From Pseudomonas sp. FP2196 (lineage in GTDB: Bacteria; Pseudomonadota; Gammaproteobacteria; Pseudomonadales; Pseudomonadaceae), in contig NZ_CP117445.1 of the NCBI RefSeq assembly GCF_030687715.1, positions 926,501 through 990,500 of the forward strand: DNA of 64,000 nt. The letters are read 5' to 3'. A model generated the notes under the pieces. That model was not told the DNA's origin, did no database searches, and saw nothing but the letters and a program-made list of their open reading frames with translations. Position numbers and translations under genes: made by a program. Shown here piece after piece: positions 8,204 through 17,032 of the stretch (within the stretch, counting starts at the first letter, position 1; the number at the start of each line of letters is the position of its first letter).

Positions 8204-9802
8204 TTAATCGATACTGACACCCGAGAACACGTTGCGGCCGAAGGGGCTCACCTTGAACCCTTCAACCCGGGTGCTTAACGGCTGGTTGACCGTCGAATGG
8301 GCGACAGGCGTGATCGGCACTTGCTGCTTGAGCAACTGCTGGGCCTGTTTATAGAGCGTGGTGCGCTGGTCGCGGTCGGTGACGACCTTGGCCTCTTTGA
8401 TCAGCTTGTCGTAAGCCGGATCGCACCACATGGAGTAGTTGTTGCCGCCGATGGCGTCGCAGCTGTACAGCGTGCCGAGCCAGTTGTCCGGGTCCCCGTT
8501 GTCACCGGTCCAGCCGATCAGGCTGATGTCGTGCTCGCCGTTCTTGGTGCGCTTGATGTACTCGCCCCATTCATAGCTGACGATCTTCACTTTCAGACCG
8601 ATCTTCGCCCAGTCAGCCTGGAGCATTTCGGCCATCAGTTTGGCGTTCGGGTTGTACGGACGCTGTACCGGCATCGCCCACAGGGTGATCTCGGTGCCTT
8701 CTTTGACGCCGGCAGCCTTGAGCAGCTCTTTGGCTTTTTCCGGGTTGTAGGCGGCGTCTTTGATGGTGTCGTCGTAGGACCACTGAGTCGGCGGCATGGC
8801 GTTGACGGCCAGTTGACCGGCGCCTTGATAAACAGCGTTGAGAATCCCCTGTTTATTCACCGCCATGTCCAGCGCCTGACGCACTTCGAGCTGGTCGAAC
8901 GGTTTGTGCCGAACGTTGTAGGCGATGTAGCCAAGGTTGAAGCCGGGCTTGGAGATCAGTTGCAGCTTTGGATCGGTCTTCAGCGCTTCAACATCCGCAG
9001 GGCGCGGATGCAGGGTGACCTGGCATTCACCAGCCTTGAGTTTCTGCACGCGCACTGAAGCGTCGGTGTTGATCGCGAAGATCAGGTTATCGAGTTTTAC
9101 CCGGCTCGGATCCCAGTAATGTTTATTAGCTGAGTAACGGATGTTCGAGTCTTTCTGGTAGCTCTTGAACACGAACGGCCCGGTGCCGATCGGCTTCTGG
9201 TTGATGTCGCTCGGCTTGCCTTCGGCCAGCAGTTTGTCGGCGTATTCGGCAGACAGGATGGCGGCGAAGCTCATGGCGATGTTCTGGATGAACGCGGCGT
9301 CGACGCTGTTGAGCGTGAACTCCACGGTCAGCGGCCCGGTCTTCTCGACCTTGGCGATGTTCTTGTTCAGGCTCATCCCGTTGAAATACGGGAACTCGGT
9401 CGGATAAGCCTTACGGAAAGGCTGCTGTGCATCAAGCATGCGATTGAACGTAAACAAAACGTCGTCGGCGTTTAAATCGCGGGTGGGCTTGAAGTACGGC
9501 GTTGTATGAAATTTCACACCTTCACGCAGGTGAAAGGTGTACTTGAGACCATCCTCAGAAATATCCCACTTGGTCGCCAGGCCAGGGACGACATTGGTCG
9601 CGCCTTTTTCGAACTCGACCAGACGGTTATACAGCGGCTCGGCGGCGTCGTTATCGGTGGCCGTCGTGTATTGCGCGGTATCAAAACCCGCCGGGCTGCC
9701 TTCGGAGCAAAAAACCAGGCTTTTGGGTGCGGCGAAACTGGCTGACGAGACGGTCAACAGACCGGCACCCAGCAATGCGGAAAAAACCAAGGTATGGCGC
9801 AT
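8204..9802 (-). CDS. Periplasmic peptide-binding protein (DppA3-like)
   Basis: Family 5 solute-binding protein of 532 residues with a signal peptide ending SFA near residue 24 and a strong GAGGGAG ribosome site before the ATG. Landmarks are LVFCSEGSPAGFDTAQYTT, GTGPFVFKSYQKDSNIRY and IGWTGDNGDPDNWLGTLYSC. It closely resembles the two paralogues upstream and is more distant from the one next to dppB. By position it is the counterpart of PA4500 (dppA3), upstream of the porin gene. It has its own leader and probably its own promoter. Confidence 0.88.
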   Translation of the reverse strand: MRHTLVFSALLGAGLLTVSSASFAAPKSLVFCSEGSPAGFDTAQYTTATDNDAAEPLYNRLVEFEKGATNVVPGLATKWDISEDGLKYTFHLREGVKFHTTPYFKPTRDLNADDVLFTFNRMLDAQQPFRKAYPTEFPYFNGMSLNKNIAKVEKTGPLTVEFTLNSVDAAFIQNIAMSFAAILSAEYADKLLAEGKPSDINQKPIGTGPFVFKSYQKDSNIRYSANKHYWDPSRVKLDNLIFAINTDASVRVQKLKAGECQVTLHPRPADVEALKTDPKLQLISKPGFNLGYIAYNVRHKPFDQLEVRQALDMAVNKQGILNAVYQGAGQLAVNAMPPTQWSYDDTIKDAAYNPEKAKELLKAAGVKEGTEITLWAMPVQRPYNPNAKLMAEMLQADWAKIGLKVKIVSYEWGEYIKRTKNGEHDISLIGWTGDNGDPDNWLGTLYSCDAIGGNNYSMWCDPAYDKLIKEAKVVTDRDQRTTLYKQAQQLLKQQVPITPVAHSTVNQPLSTRVEGFKVSPFGRNVFSGVSID

Positions 9803-10061
9803 GACGCTCCCTCTTTTTTAGTGTTGTTCGATGCGCCGCGATCCCGTCCGGGGATGTTGTGGCTGCATCAAGCTCAAACCAGTACGGACAGCAAAACCGT
9901 TAGCCCACACAGTCACTGGTCAGAACCCGACGGTAGGGGCCGTGGATCTGGCAGTAAATGCGTTGAGTCCTAAAGACTCGTAGGAAAAGGCAACACGTCC
10001 TGTATCACTCTGGTAATGCAGGGCGGAAACGGCTGTAGGCAAATTCCTAACTAATCGGTAG
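9803..10061. other. Intergenic stretch with no gene seen
   Basis: Between the two binding-protein genes no frame shows protein-like composition or a ribosome site. In P. aeruginosa this interval holds mdpA and psdR; here neither is present. It should contain the promoter of the DppA3-like gene. Confidence 0.6.
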
Positions 10062-10098
10062 AAAAAAACAGCGGCGACGCTGGAAACGTCGCCGCTGT
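10062..10098 (-). terminator. Rho-independent terminator after DppA2-like gene
   Basis: Perfect 12-base arms ACAGCGGCGACG (10068-10079) and its complement (10087-10098) enclose a 7-base loop. On the minus strand the stem runs into seven T residues. It begins seven bases after the stop codon. Confidence 0.9.
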
Positions 10099-10104
10099 CT
10101 CTTT

Positions 10105-11730
10105 TTACTTGCTGACGCTGACGCCGTAGAAGGAGTTCAAGCCAAATGGGCTGATCTTGAAGTCCTGCACGTTGGCGCGCATGGGTTGATACACCGTCGA
10201 GTGAGCGATAGGTGTCATTGGGACGGCATCTTTGAGGACGTGTTGCGCCTGTTTGTACAGTTCGGTGCGCTTGCCCTGGTCGGTGGTGCGCTTGGCTTCT
10301 TTGACGAGGCCGTCGAACTTCTTGTCGCACCATTTGGAGAAGTTGTTGCCGCTCAGCGAGTCGCAGCCAAACAGAACGTTGAGCCAGTTGTCCGGATCAC
10401 CATTGTCACCGCTCCAGCCAATGATCATGGCCTGGTTCTCGCCACCTTTGGAACGCTTGATGTACTCGCCCCATTCGTAGCTGGTGATCTTCACTTTCAA
10501 GCCGATCTTGGCCCAGTCGGACTGGAGCATTTCAGCCATCAGCTTGGCGTTCGGGTTGTACGGACGCTGCACCGGCATCGCCCACAGAACGATCTCGGTA
10601 CCTTCCTTGACGCCGGCTTCCTTGAGCAGCTGCTTGGCTTTCTCAGGGTCGTACTTGGCATCCTTGATAGTGGTGTCGTAAGACCACTGGGTCGGCGGCA
10701 TGGCGTTGACGGCCAATTGGCCAGCGCCCTGGTAAACCGAATCGATGATCTGAGGCTTGTTGACAGCCATGTCCAGCGCTTGACGCACGCGCAGGTCGGC
10801 CAGCGGGTTCGCTTCGTTGCTGCCCTTGACCTTGTCCATCACGTTGTAAGCGATGTAGCCCAGGTTGAAACCAGCCTGGTCAGGCATCTTCAGCGACTTG
10901 TCTTCTTTCAGCGCTTTCAGGTCGGCCGGACGCGGGAACAGGGTGACCTGGCACTCATTCTTTTTCAGCTTCTGAATGCGTACCGACGGGTCGGTGGTGA
11001 TAGCGAAGATCAGGTTGTCGATCTTCACGTCGTCAGGATTCCAGTAGTCCTTGTTACCGGTGTAACGGATGTTGGAATCTTTCTGATAGCTCTTGAACAC
11101 GAACGGACCAGTGCCGATCGGCTTCTGGTTGATGTCGGCAGGCTTGCCTTCTTTGAGCAGTTGCGCAGCGTACTCGGCGGACTGCACCGAAGCGAAGCTC
11201 ATGGCCATGTTCTGGATGAACGCGGCATCAACTTCTTTAAGGGTGAACTTGACGGTGTGGTCGTCGACTTTATCGATCTTGGTGATGTTGGTGTCCATCC
11301 CCATGTCGGTGAAGTACGGGAATTCGGTCGGGTACGCCTTACGGAACGGGTCATCCTTGTTAATCATGCGATTAAAGGTGAACAGCACGTCGTCGGCGTT
11401 GAACTCACGAGTCGGCTTGAAATACGGGGTGGTGTGGAACTTGACGCCTTCACGCAGGTGGAAGGTGTAAGTCAGACCATCTTCGGAAATGTCCCACTTG
11501 GTCGCCAGACCAGGAATCACGGCGGTGCCGCCGCGCTCGAACTGGGTCAGGCGGTTGAACATGGTTTCGGCAGAGGCGTCGAAGTCGGTTCCGGTGGTGT
11601 ACTGGCCCGGATCAAAACCGGCCGGGCTCCCTTCGGAGCAAAACACCAGGTTAGTCGCAGCGGATGCGAAAGGTGCGGAGGCTAACAAGCCTGCGCCGAC
11701 TAAAAACGGAATGACCGCGTGTTTAAGCAT
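10105..11730 (-). CDS. Periplasmic peptide-binding protein (DppA2-like)
   Basis: Family 5 binding protein. MLKHAVIPF at 11730 is preferred because TGAGG precedes it and it gives a proper signal peptide cut after ASA near residue 24; MTTNHEAN at 11754 is an alternative and the frame to 11859 has no support. The mature protein begins LVFCSEGSPAGFDPGQYTTG and carries GTGPFVFKSYQKDS and WSGDNGDPDNWLNVL. A short insertion (DKVKGSNEANPLAD) is absent from the other paralogues. It ends in a strong terminator, so it is probably a single-gene unit. Counterpart by order: PA4497 (dppA2). Confidence 0.88.
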   Translation of the reverse strand: MLKHAVIPFLVGAGLLASAPFASAATNLVFCSEGSPAGFDPGQYTTGTDFDASAETMFNRLTQFERGGTAVIPGLATKWDISEDGLTYTFHLREGVKFHTTPYFKPTREFNADDVLFTFNRMINKDDPFRKAYPTEFPYFTDMGMDTNITKIDKVDDHTVKFTLKEVDAAFIQNMAMSFASVQSAEYAAQLLKEGKPADINQKPIGTGPFVFKSYQKDSNIRYTGNKDYWNPDDVKIDNLIFAITTDPSVRIQKLKKNECQVTLFPRPADLKALKEDKSLKMPDQAGFNLGYIAYNVMDKVKGSNEANPLADLRVRQALDMAVNKPQIIDSVYQGAGQLAVNAMPPTQWSYDTTIKDAKYDPEKAKQLLKEAGVKEGTEIVLWAMPVQRPYNPNAKLMAEMLQSDWAKIGLKVKITSYEWGEYIKRSKGGENQAMIIGWSGDNGDPDNWLNVLFGCDSLSGNNFSKWCDKKFDGLVKEAKRTTDQGKRTELYKQAQHVLKDAVPMTPIAHSTVYQPMRANVQDFKISPFGLNSFYGVSVSK

Positions 11731-11989
11731 GTTGGCCTCATGATTTGTTGTCATTTTTTGATTTGAGGTACGACCTCGTGAGTCGTGCCTGCGGATACTT
11801 ATGCAGGCGCCATACCCAATGCAAGATCCAGAGCGGTCGGCGGCCTCAAACGGTGGCACGAACGTACCTTAATGTCGCATCTGTATAACTTTTGACGCAT
11901 TTGACCGTTTGCGGGTGGTTTTTACGGTGCAAATGAGGCCCCAAAATGGTGCGTAGTTCATGCTGCGCGCGCCGCCTTGGGGCTCGGTG

Positions 11990-13591
11990 TTACTTATTTA
12001 TACCCACGCCGTAGAAGGGGGTTAGACCGAATGGGCTGATGCGGAAGTCCGTGACCTCTTTGCGCAGCGGCTGGAACACCGTGGAGTTGGCAATCGGGGT
12101 GATTGGCACCTGCTGTTTAAGGATCAGTTGCGCCTGTTGATACAGTTTTACCCGCTGTGCCTTGTCGGTTGACACCTTGGCCTGTTGCACCAGTTTGTCG
12201 TAGGCCGGGTCGCACCATTTGGCGTAGTTGCTGCCCTTGACTGCCGCGCAGCTGTAAAGCACGCCGAGCCAGTTGTCCGGGTCGCCGTTGTCACCGGTCC
12301 AGCCGTAAATCATCGCGTCGTGTTCGCCGTTTTTGGCGCGTTTGATGTACTCGCCCCATTCATAGCTGACGATGTTGGCCTTGATGCCGATCTTCTCCCA
12401 ATCCTGCTGGATCATCTGCGCCGACATCCGCGCATTCGGGTTCGAGGCGCGCTGCACTGTCATTGCCCAGAGGTTGATGGTTGTACCGGGTGCAACCCCC
12501 GCTTCTTTGAGTAGCGCCTTGGCCTTTGCCGGATCGTGCGGCGCGTCTTTGATGTTCGGATCGAACGACCATTGCGCCGGCGGCAAAGCGTTCTGGGCCA
12601 GTTGGCCGGCACTTTGATAAACGGCTTTGATGATCGCCGGCTTGTCGATGGCCATGTCCAGAGCCTGACGCACTTTGAGTTGGTCCAGCGGCGGGTGGGT
12701 GGTGTTGTAGGCGAGGAAACCGAGGTTGAAACCGGCCTGTTTGAGAACGCGCAGGTTCGGGTCTTTTTCCATCACTTCGATGTCGGCCGGGCGTGGGTAG
12801 CCGCTGACCTGACATTCGCCGGTCTTGAGTTTTTGCAGGCGTACGGCGGCGTCCGGGGTGATCGAGAAGATCAGGTTGTCGATCTTCACATCCTCGGGTT
12901 TCCAGTAGGCCGTGTTGGCGGCGTAGCGAATTTGTGAATCCTTTTGATAGCGCTTGAACACGAACGGGCCGGTGCCGATCGGTTTCTGGTTGAGGTCGGC
13001 CGCTTTGCCTTCCTTCAACAGTTGCGCGGCGTATTCGGCCGACTGCACGGAGGCGAAGCTCATGGCCAGGTTTTGCACGAACGCGGCGTCGACGTTGTTG
13101 AGGTTGAAGCGCACGGTTTGCTCGTCGAGTTTCTCTACCGATTTGATGGTGGTATTCAGGCCCATGTCGGTGAAGTACGGGGACTCGGCGGGGTAGGCTT
13201 TGCGGAAGGCGTTCTCCGGGTCGAGCAGGCGCTGGAAGGTGAAGATCACGTCGTCGGCGTTGAAGTCGCGGGTCGGGGTGAAGTATTCCGTAGTGTGGAA
13301 TTTCACGCCTTGGCGCAGGTGGAAGGTGTATTGAAGTCCGTCGTTGGAGACGTCCCATTTGGTTGCCAGGCCGGGTTCGATGTCGGTGCCGCCGCGCTTG
13401 AATTGGGTGAGGCGGTTGAAGACGGTTTCGGCGGAGGCGTCGAAGTCGGTGCCGCTGGTGTATTGGCTCGGGTCGAAGCCTGCCGGGCTGGCTTCGGAGC
13501 AGTAGACCAGGGTTGTGGCGGCGTTGGCGATCGGGGCTATAGCTGTTAGTGCGAGGGTGATTAATAGTGGTTTGAGGGTGAATCTTTCCAT
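11990..13591 (-). CDS. Periplasmic peptide-binding protein (DppA1-like)
   Basis: Fourth family 5 binding protein of the cluster, 533 residues. The signal peptide ends at about residue 24 (IANA), and the mature start is TTLVYCSEASPAGFDPSQYT. It shares GTGPFVFKRYQKDSQIRY and WTGDNGDPDNWLGVLYSC with its neighbours. By order it matches PA4496 (dppA1). Different paralogues in P. aeruginosa deliver different di- and tripeptides to one DppBCDF core, so this set likely widens the peptide range; that is inference for this strain. Confidence 0.88.
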   Translation of the reverse strand: MERFTLKPLLITLALTAIAPIANAATTLVYCSEASPAGFDPSQYTSGTDFDASAETVFNRLTQFKRGGTDIEPGLATKWDVSNDGLQYTFHLRQGVKFHTTEYFTPTRDFNADDVIFTFQRLLDPENAFRKAYPAESPYFTDMGLNTTIKSVEKLDEQTVRFNLNNVDAAFVQNLAMSFASVQSAEYAAQLLKEGKAADLNQKPIGTGPFVFKRYQKDSQIRYAANTAYWKPEDVKIDNLIFSITPDAAVRLQKLKTGECQVSGYPRPADIEVMEKDPNLRVLKQAGFNLGFLAYNTTHPPLDQLKVRQALDMAIDKPAIIKAVYQSAGQLAQNALPPAQWSFDPNIKDAPHDPAKAKALLKEAGVAPGTTINLWAMTVQRASNPNARMSAQMIQQDWEKIGIKANIVSYEWGEYIKRAKNGEHDAMIYGWTGDNGDPDNWLGVLYSCAAVKGSNYAKWCDPAYDKLVQQAKVSTDKAQRVKLYQQAQLILKQQVPITPIANSTVFQPLRKEVTDFRISPFGLTPFYGVGINK

Positions 13592-14635
13592 GGAGTCCCC
13601 GGAGATCTGGAGGTGATTGTGGGTTGAGATTAGCGGGGATTTGGGGGGGGGCGGAAATATCGTTTTTCTTGGGGGAGTGTCTATCTCGGTATATCCCCGG
13701 GTGTTGGGTGTTCATCCGTTGCTGCGCTAAGGGCTGGTTGGGGTTCCGCCCTGTCGTCGGTAACGGCACAGTTCTCGATGCGGTTGGAAGGCATTGATTG
13801 GCGCTTTCCCAACCTGCGCCTGCACCAAAAGCGGCGCTGAGTGGTTCATTAATGCCATTCAGTTCCATCGAAAATTTGCGTAATGCTTTGTGCCTGTCAG
13901 TGGCCAGTCGCCGAAGGAAGCAGGCCGGGGGCTACTCGCCGTGCGCTGTGTCACACAATGCGAAAGCGACAAATCCAAATGCTGAATTATTCAACATTCA
14001 CCGGGAACTTTCCGGGAAATGCTTGTCTCTCTTGCGTGGGAATAAATCAGCACTGAGCTGAAATTTCTCTAGGGAAGAACGCCACTCGTACAGAGGAGTC
14101 AGGCTTTGAGAATACAGTTGACATGTATAACTTCGAATGTATCCTCACGTTCACTTCCGAAAATAAGAATGTTCATGGATGGACTGTCCGGAATGATCAG
14201 TCAGATTATTGAAATGAAGTATAAGTAAGCTCGTTGGTATTTCTATGTCCGCGATATCTTCCTGTGCTTCATTGTGGTACCTGATTCCCGAGGCAGTGCA
14301 TCTGTAACCGGTTTCGCCGGAATATCTTTACTTGCCAGTACTGTTTTAACGGTTGTTGGATAATCGCGCTTTATTCAATGGAGTCACCCGCTTATGGTGG
14401 CTTGCGCTGCAGTGTCCTGCTGGATTGTTTGCACTCGTCCAATAATTAGAATAGTTGCTTTATTTATTGCTCGGTAACTTGTACCGAGGATCAAGTGTCG
14501 CCCGTAGAAACATTTGACTGCATGGCAAGACTGCAGGGGTCATAAGCCCTAATGTCACCAGGTGGTTACAAAGGCAGCGATCCAAGCCTATGGACGGGGG
14601 GCATAACTTGAAGTAAACCGATCTGGAGATCGTAG
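13592..14635. other. Long AT-richer intergenic region before rspR
   Basis: About 1.04 kb with no convincing gene. The short frame 13798-14061 lacks a ribosome site and has composition unlike a protein. From about 14100 to 14530 the DNA is clearly richer in A and T than the flanks. It marks the edge of the secretion island and must hold the promoter of rspR and that of the DppA1-like gene. Confidence 0.6.
14118..14145 (+). promoter_or_regulatory. Candidate sigma-70 promoter for rspR
   Basis: TTGACA (14118-14123) and TATCCT (14140-14145) are 16 bases apart. If used, the transcript would have a leader of nearly 500 bases before rspR. The match is good but unproven. Confidence 0.3.
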
Positions 14636-15586
14636 ATGAGTGTGTACGATTACTTTGATTGCGAGCTTGATTGCGATAACGACCTCCCGGACATAAAGAT
14701 CATTGCGCAAAGCACCTCGCCACTGGGCATCGATCTGCTGCTGTGCGGCGAGACGGGAACCGGCAAGGACACCTTGGCCCAACGCATTCACGTGTTGTCG
14801 GGCCGCAAGGGCGGTTTTGTGGCCATGAACTGTGCGGCGATCCCGGAATCATTGGCTGAAAGCGAGCTGTTCGGTGTGGTCAGCGGCGCGTTCACCGGGG
14901 CCAGTCGTTCGCGAATGGGCTACATCGAAGCGGCACAAGGGGGCACGCTGTACCTCGACGAGATCGACAGCATGCCACTCAATCTCCAGGCCAAACTGCT
15001 AAGGGTGCTGGAGGTCCGGGCCATCGAACGGCTGGGTTCGACCACAATCATTCCGCTGGAGTTGTGCGTGATCGCCTCGGCCCAGAGGCCTCTCGACGAA
15101 ATGGTCGAGCAAGGTCTGTTTCGTCGCGACCTTTATTTTCGTCTCAACGTCCTGACCATCCAGTTGCCGGCTCTGCGCGAACGTCGCGACCAGATCATTC
15201 CGCTGTTCTCCCAATTTTCCAATGCCGCCGCCAAAGACTTGGGGCGCGGTCACAAAGCGCTGGGCGCGGCGCTGACCCAGGTGCTGCTCAGCCATTCCTG
15301 GCCCGGCAACATTCGTGAATTGAAGTCGGCGGCCAAGCGTTTCGTGTTGGGTTTTCCGCTGCTCGGCGCCGGCCCGGGTGAAGACCTCGAGGGCCAGACC
15401 CTCAAGGCTCAGATGCGGGTCATCGAACGGATCCTGATTCAGGAAGCGCTCAAGCGCCACGGTCAATCAGTCGATGCGGTGAGCATGGAATTGGGGGTGC
15501 CCAGGCGCACGCTTTATCACCGCATCAAGTCGCTGGATATATTCCTTAAACACGAAGCACTGGAAAAAAATTGGAACCCGAATTGA
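14636..15586 (+). CDS. rspR: Sigma-54 activator RspR (HrpR/HrpS-like)
   Basis: AAA+ enhancer-binding protein that would drive sigma-54 transcription of rspL, at the head of the type III cascade. The 316 residues carry Walker A GETGTGKD (38-45), the sigma-54 contact loop GAFTGA (84-89), Walker B GTLYLDEID (about 103-111) and a Fis-type helix-turn-helix near 280-305 (LGVPRRTLYHRIKSL). No receiver or sensor domain precedes the ATPase, as in HrpR/HrpS, so activity must be set by protein partners such as HrpV and HrpG. GGAG precedes ATG 14636. Only one such gene is present, whereas P. syringae has two in tandem. Confidence 0.9.
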   Translation: MSVYDYFDCELDCDNDLPDIKIIAQSTSPLGIDLLLCGETGTGKDTLAQRIHVLSGRKGGFVAMNCAAIPESLAESELFGVVSGAFTGASRSRMGYIEAAQGGTLYLDEIDSMPLNLQAKLLRVLEVRAIERLGSTTIIPLELCVIASAQRPLDEMVEQGLFRRDLYFRLNVLTIQLPALRERRDQIIPLFSQFSNAAAKDLGRGHKALGAALTQVLLSHSWPGNIRELKSAAKRFVLGFPLLGAGPGEDLEGQTLKAQMRVIERILIQEALKRHGQSVDAVSMELGVPRRTLYHRIKSLDIFLKHEALEKNWNPN

Positions 15587-15601
15587 CCCTGCCTCCACTC
15601 A
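15573..15601 (+). promoter_or_regulatory. hrp box before hrpA
   Basis: GGAACC (15573-15578), 16 bases, then CCACTCA (15595-15601): a full match to the promoter read by HrpL-type sigma factors. It overlaps the last codons of rspR and lies 45 bases before the pilin start codon. Confidence 0.92.
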
Positions 15602-15646
15602 TGGATATCTCGCACTGATGCGAGTGTTCATTGTGGAGTTAAGACT

Positions 15647-15976
15647 ATGGCTGGTATGGGTGGTGTAGGCGGCATGGCAAACAGTGCCGTAAACGGTTTC
15701 AACTCAGTTAAAGAAACCGCTAACTCGGTTAAAGGCAATGCACAAAACCAATCGGCAGCGGCCGATATGGCCGGCGGCGGCAAAGCAGCTGATGCGCAAA
15801 TGAAAATGATGCAAATGCAGGATGAACAATCTGCTCGCAATATCATGCTGCAAGGCCAGGCCGCGATGCAGACCGAACAACGCAATACCCTGCAGGCCAT
15901 CAGTTCCGCCCAGACCGATGCGGCGAACAAGCAAATTTCCAACGTCGCACAAAGTGCGAAAGGTATCAGCTATTAA
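15647..15976 (+). CDS. hrpA: Hrp pilin RspA (HrpA)
   Basis: Major subunit of the extracellular Hrp pilus through which effectors travel. The 109-residue protein is Ala, Gln, Asn and Ser rich, has no signal peptide, and ends in AKGISY, the same C-terminus as P. syringae HrpA; length also matches (about 110). A long C-terminal amphipathic helix runs through residues 45-105. It has its own hrp box and is followed by an intrinsic terminator, so it can be made in large excess over the genes downstream, as a pilin must be. Confidence 0.9.
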   Translation: MAGMGGVGGMANSAVNGFNSVKETANSVKGNAQNQSAAADMAGGGKAADAQMKMMQMQDEQSARNIMLQGQAAMQTEQRNTLQAISSAQTDAANKQISNVAQSAKGISY

Positions 15977-15987
15977 TCATCCCTATA

Positions 15988-16011
15988 CCCTCTGTTAATC
16001 AGAGGGTTTTT
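15988..16011 (+). terminator. Terminator or attenuator between hrpA and hrpZ
   Basis: Perfect 7-base stem CCCTCTG / CAGAGGG with a 5-base loop, followed by TTTTT, 12 bases after the hrpA stop. hrpZ has no separate hrp box, so some read-through is expected. Confidence 0.85.
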
Positions 16012-16033
16012 GATCGTTAGCGAGACTCTTTTA

Positions 16034-16975
16034 ATGTTAAATCCTCTCTCCAGTGCAAGTGCGCTTCTGAACGTGGGGTCCATTGTTCCCGCGACCCTGA
16101 CATCGGTGGCTTCCGAATCACTTAATACCCTCAAAGGTGTGGTGGACAAGTTAAGCAGTTCGCTGATGTCTGGCGGCCATCTGAATACCGATTCACCCTT
16201 GGGCAAGATGGTCGAACAACAGCTTAAAAAAGAGAACCCGTTCATGGCGTTAGCGGGTGGCGGCGAAGAGGGTGCCGTCAAGAAGGCGTTGGGCGACCTG
16301 ATCAAAGACAAGCTCGGCAGCAACTTCGGCGCCTCGGCGGATGCCGGCATTGGCGGCAAAGGGCAGGGTGGTCAGGATTTGATGTCCCAGACCCTGCAAG
16401 GCTTGGGCAAGTCTTCCCTGGACAATGCGCTGACTGACAAGGGCGATGGCTCGACCTTCGACAAGGCTGACAAACCAATCCTGCAGCAAGTCGCCGATTT
16501 CATGGACGCGAACAAAGCCGAGTTCGGCGCGCCGGATTCCGGTTCCTGGAGCAAAGAGCTCGACGAGAGCAACGGCAAGGACAACTACCTCGACAAGGGC
16601 GAAACCGCGAAATTTCGCGCGGCGCTTGAGCAGATTTCCCAGCAGATGGGCGCAGGGGATGCACAGGGTCCGCAAACGTCCCAGGGCAACGGCGGTTTAG
16701 GCAGCCTGCAACATGAACCCTCGGCCAACGATTCCACGGGCGGCCAATCCAGCGATTTGGCGCAACTGTTGGGCAGCAGCAATCCGCTGGACATCTTCAA
16801 GCAAGGGCTGGAGATGGGCCTGGGGATTGCCAGCGGCAAAGGTTTGGAAGGTGGTGCTGATTTCCTTGCTCAGCAAACCGGTTTGAGTCCGCAGTTGCAG
16901 CAGCACAGCCTGAAAAGCTCGGCAGCCGAAGCGGCACAAAACATCCTCGACGTGATGAGCGCGGGCCTTTCCTGA
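16034..16975 (+). CDS. hrpZ: Harpin HrpZ (RspZ)
   Basis: Secreted glycine-rich, cysteine-free harpin, 313 residues, thought to act at the plant cell surface or membrane. Recognised by segments shared with P. syringae HrpZ: DSPLGKMVEQQLKKE near residue 60, LGSNFGASAD, QDLMSQTLQGLGKSSLDN, and FMDANKAEF followed by PDSGSW and a YLDKGETAKFRAAL stretch. ATG 16034 is chosen because the TTG at 16010 lies in the T-run of the terminator. Acidic loops around residues 143-155 and 180-197 resemble calcium-binding loops. It lies in the usual place after hrpA. Confidence 0.88.
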   Translation: MLNPLSSASALLNVGSIVPATLTSVASESLNTLKGVVDKLSSSLMSGGHLNTDSPLGKMVEQQLKKENPFMALAGGGEEGAVKKALGDLIKDKLGSNFGASADAGIGGKGQGGQDLMSQTLQGLGKSSLDNALTDKGDGSTFDKADKPILQQVADFMDANKAEFGAPDSGSWSKELDESNGKDNYLDKGETAKFRAALEQISQQMGAGDAQGPQTSQGNGGLGSLQHEPSANDSTGGQSSDLAQLLGSSNPLDIFKQGLEMGLGIASGKGLEGGADFLAQQTGLSPQLQQHSLKSSAAEAAQNILDVMSAGLS

Positions 16976-17032
16976 TTTCTGGATCGCCGTGACCCATCTA
17001 CCCCCCTCGACACCGTCTGCCGGAGAACGCCC

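Noticed and set aside
10186-11685. Long plus-strand frame of 499 codons
   Set aside because: Antisense to the DppA2-like gene, Val/His/Arg-rich shadow typical of GC-rich DNA.
12360-13868. Long minus-strand frame of 502 codons
   Set aside because: It is the shadow of the DppA1-like gene in another frame; composition is Arg/Pro rich and without a ribosome site.
13798-14061. 87-codon frame in the region before rspR
   Set aside because: No ribosome site and no recognisable pattern; crosses the change in base composition.
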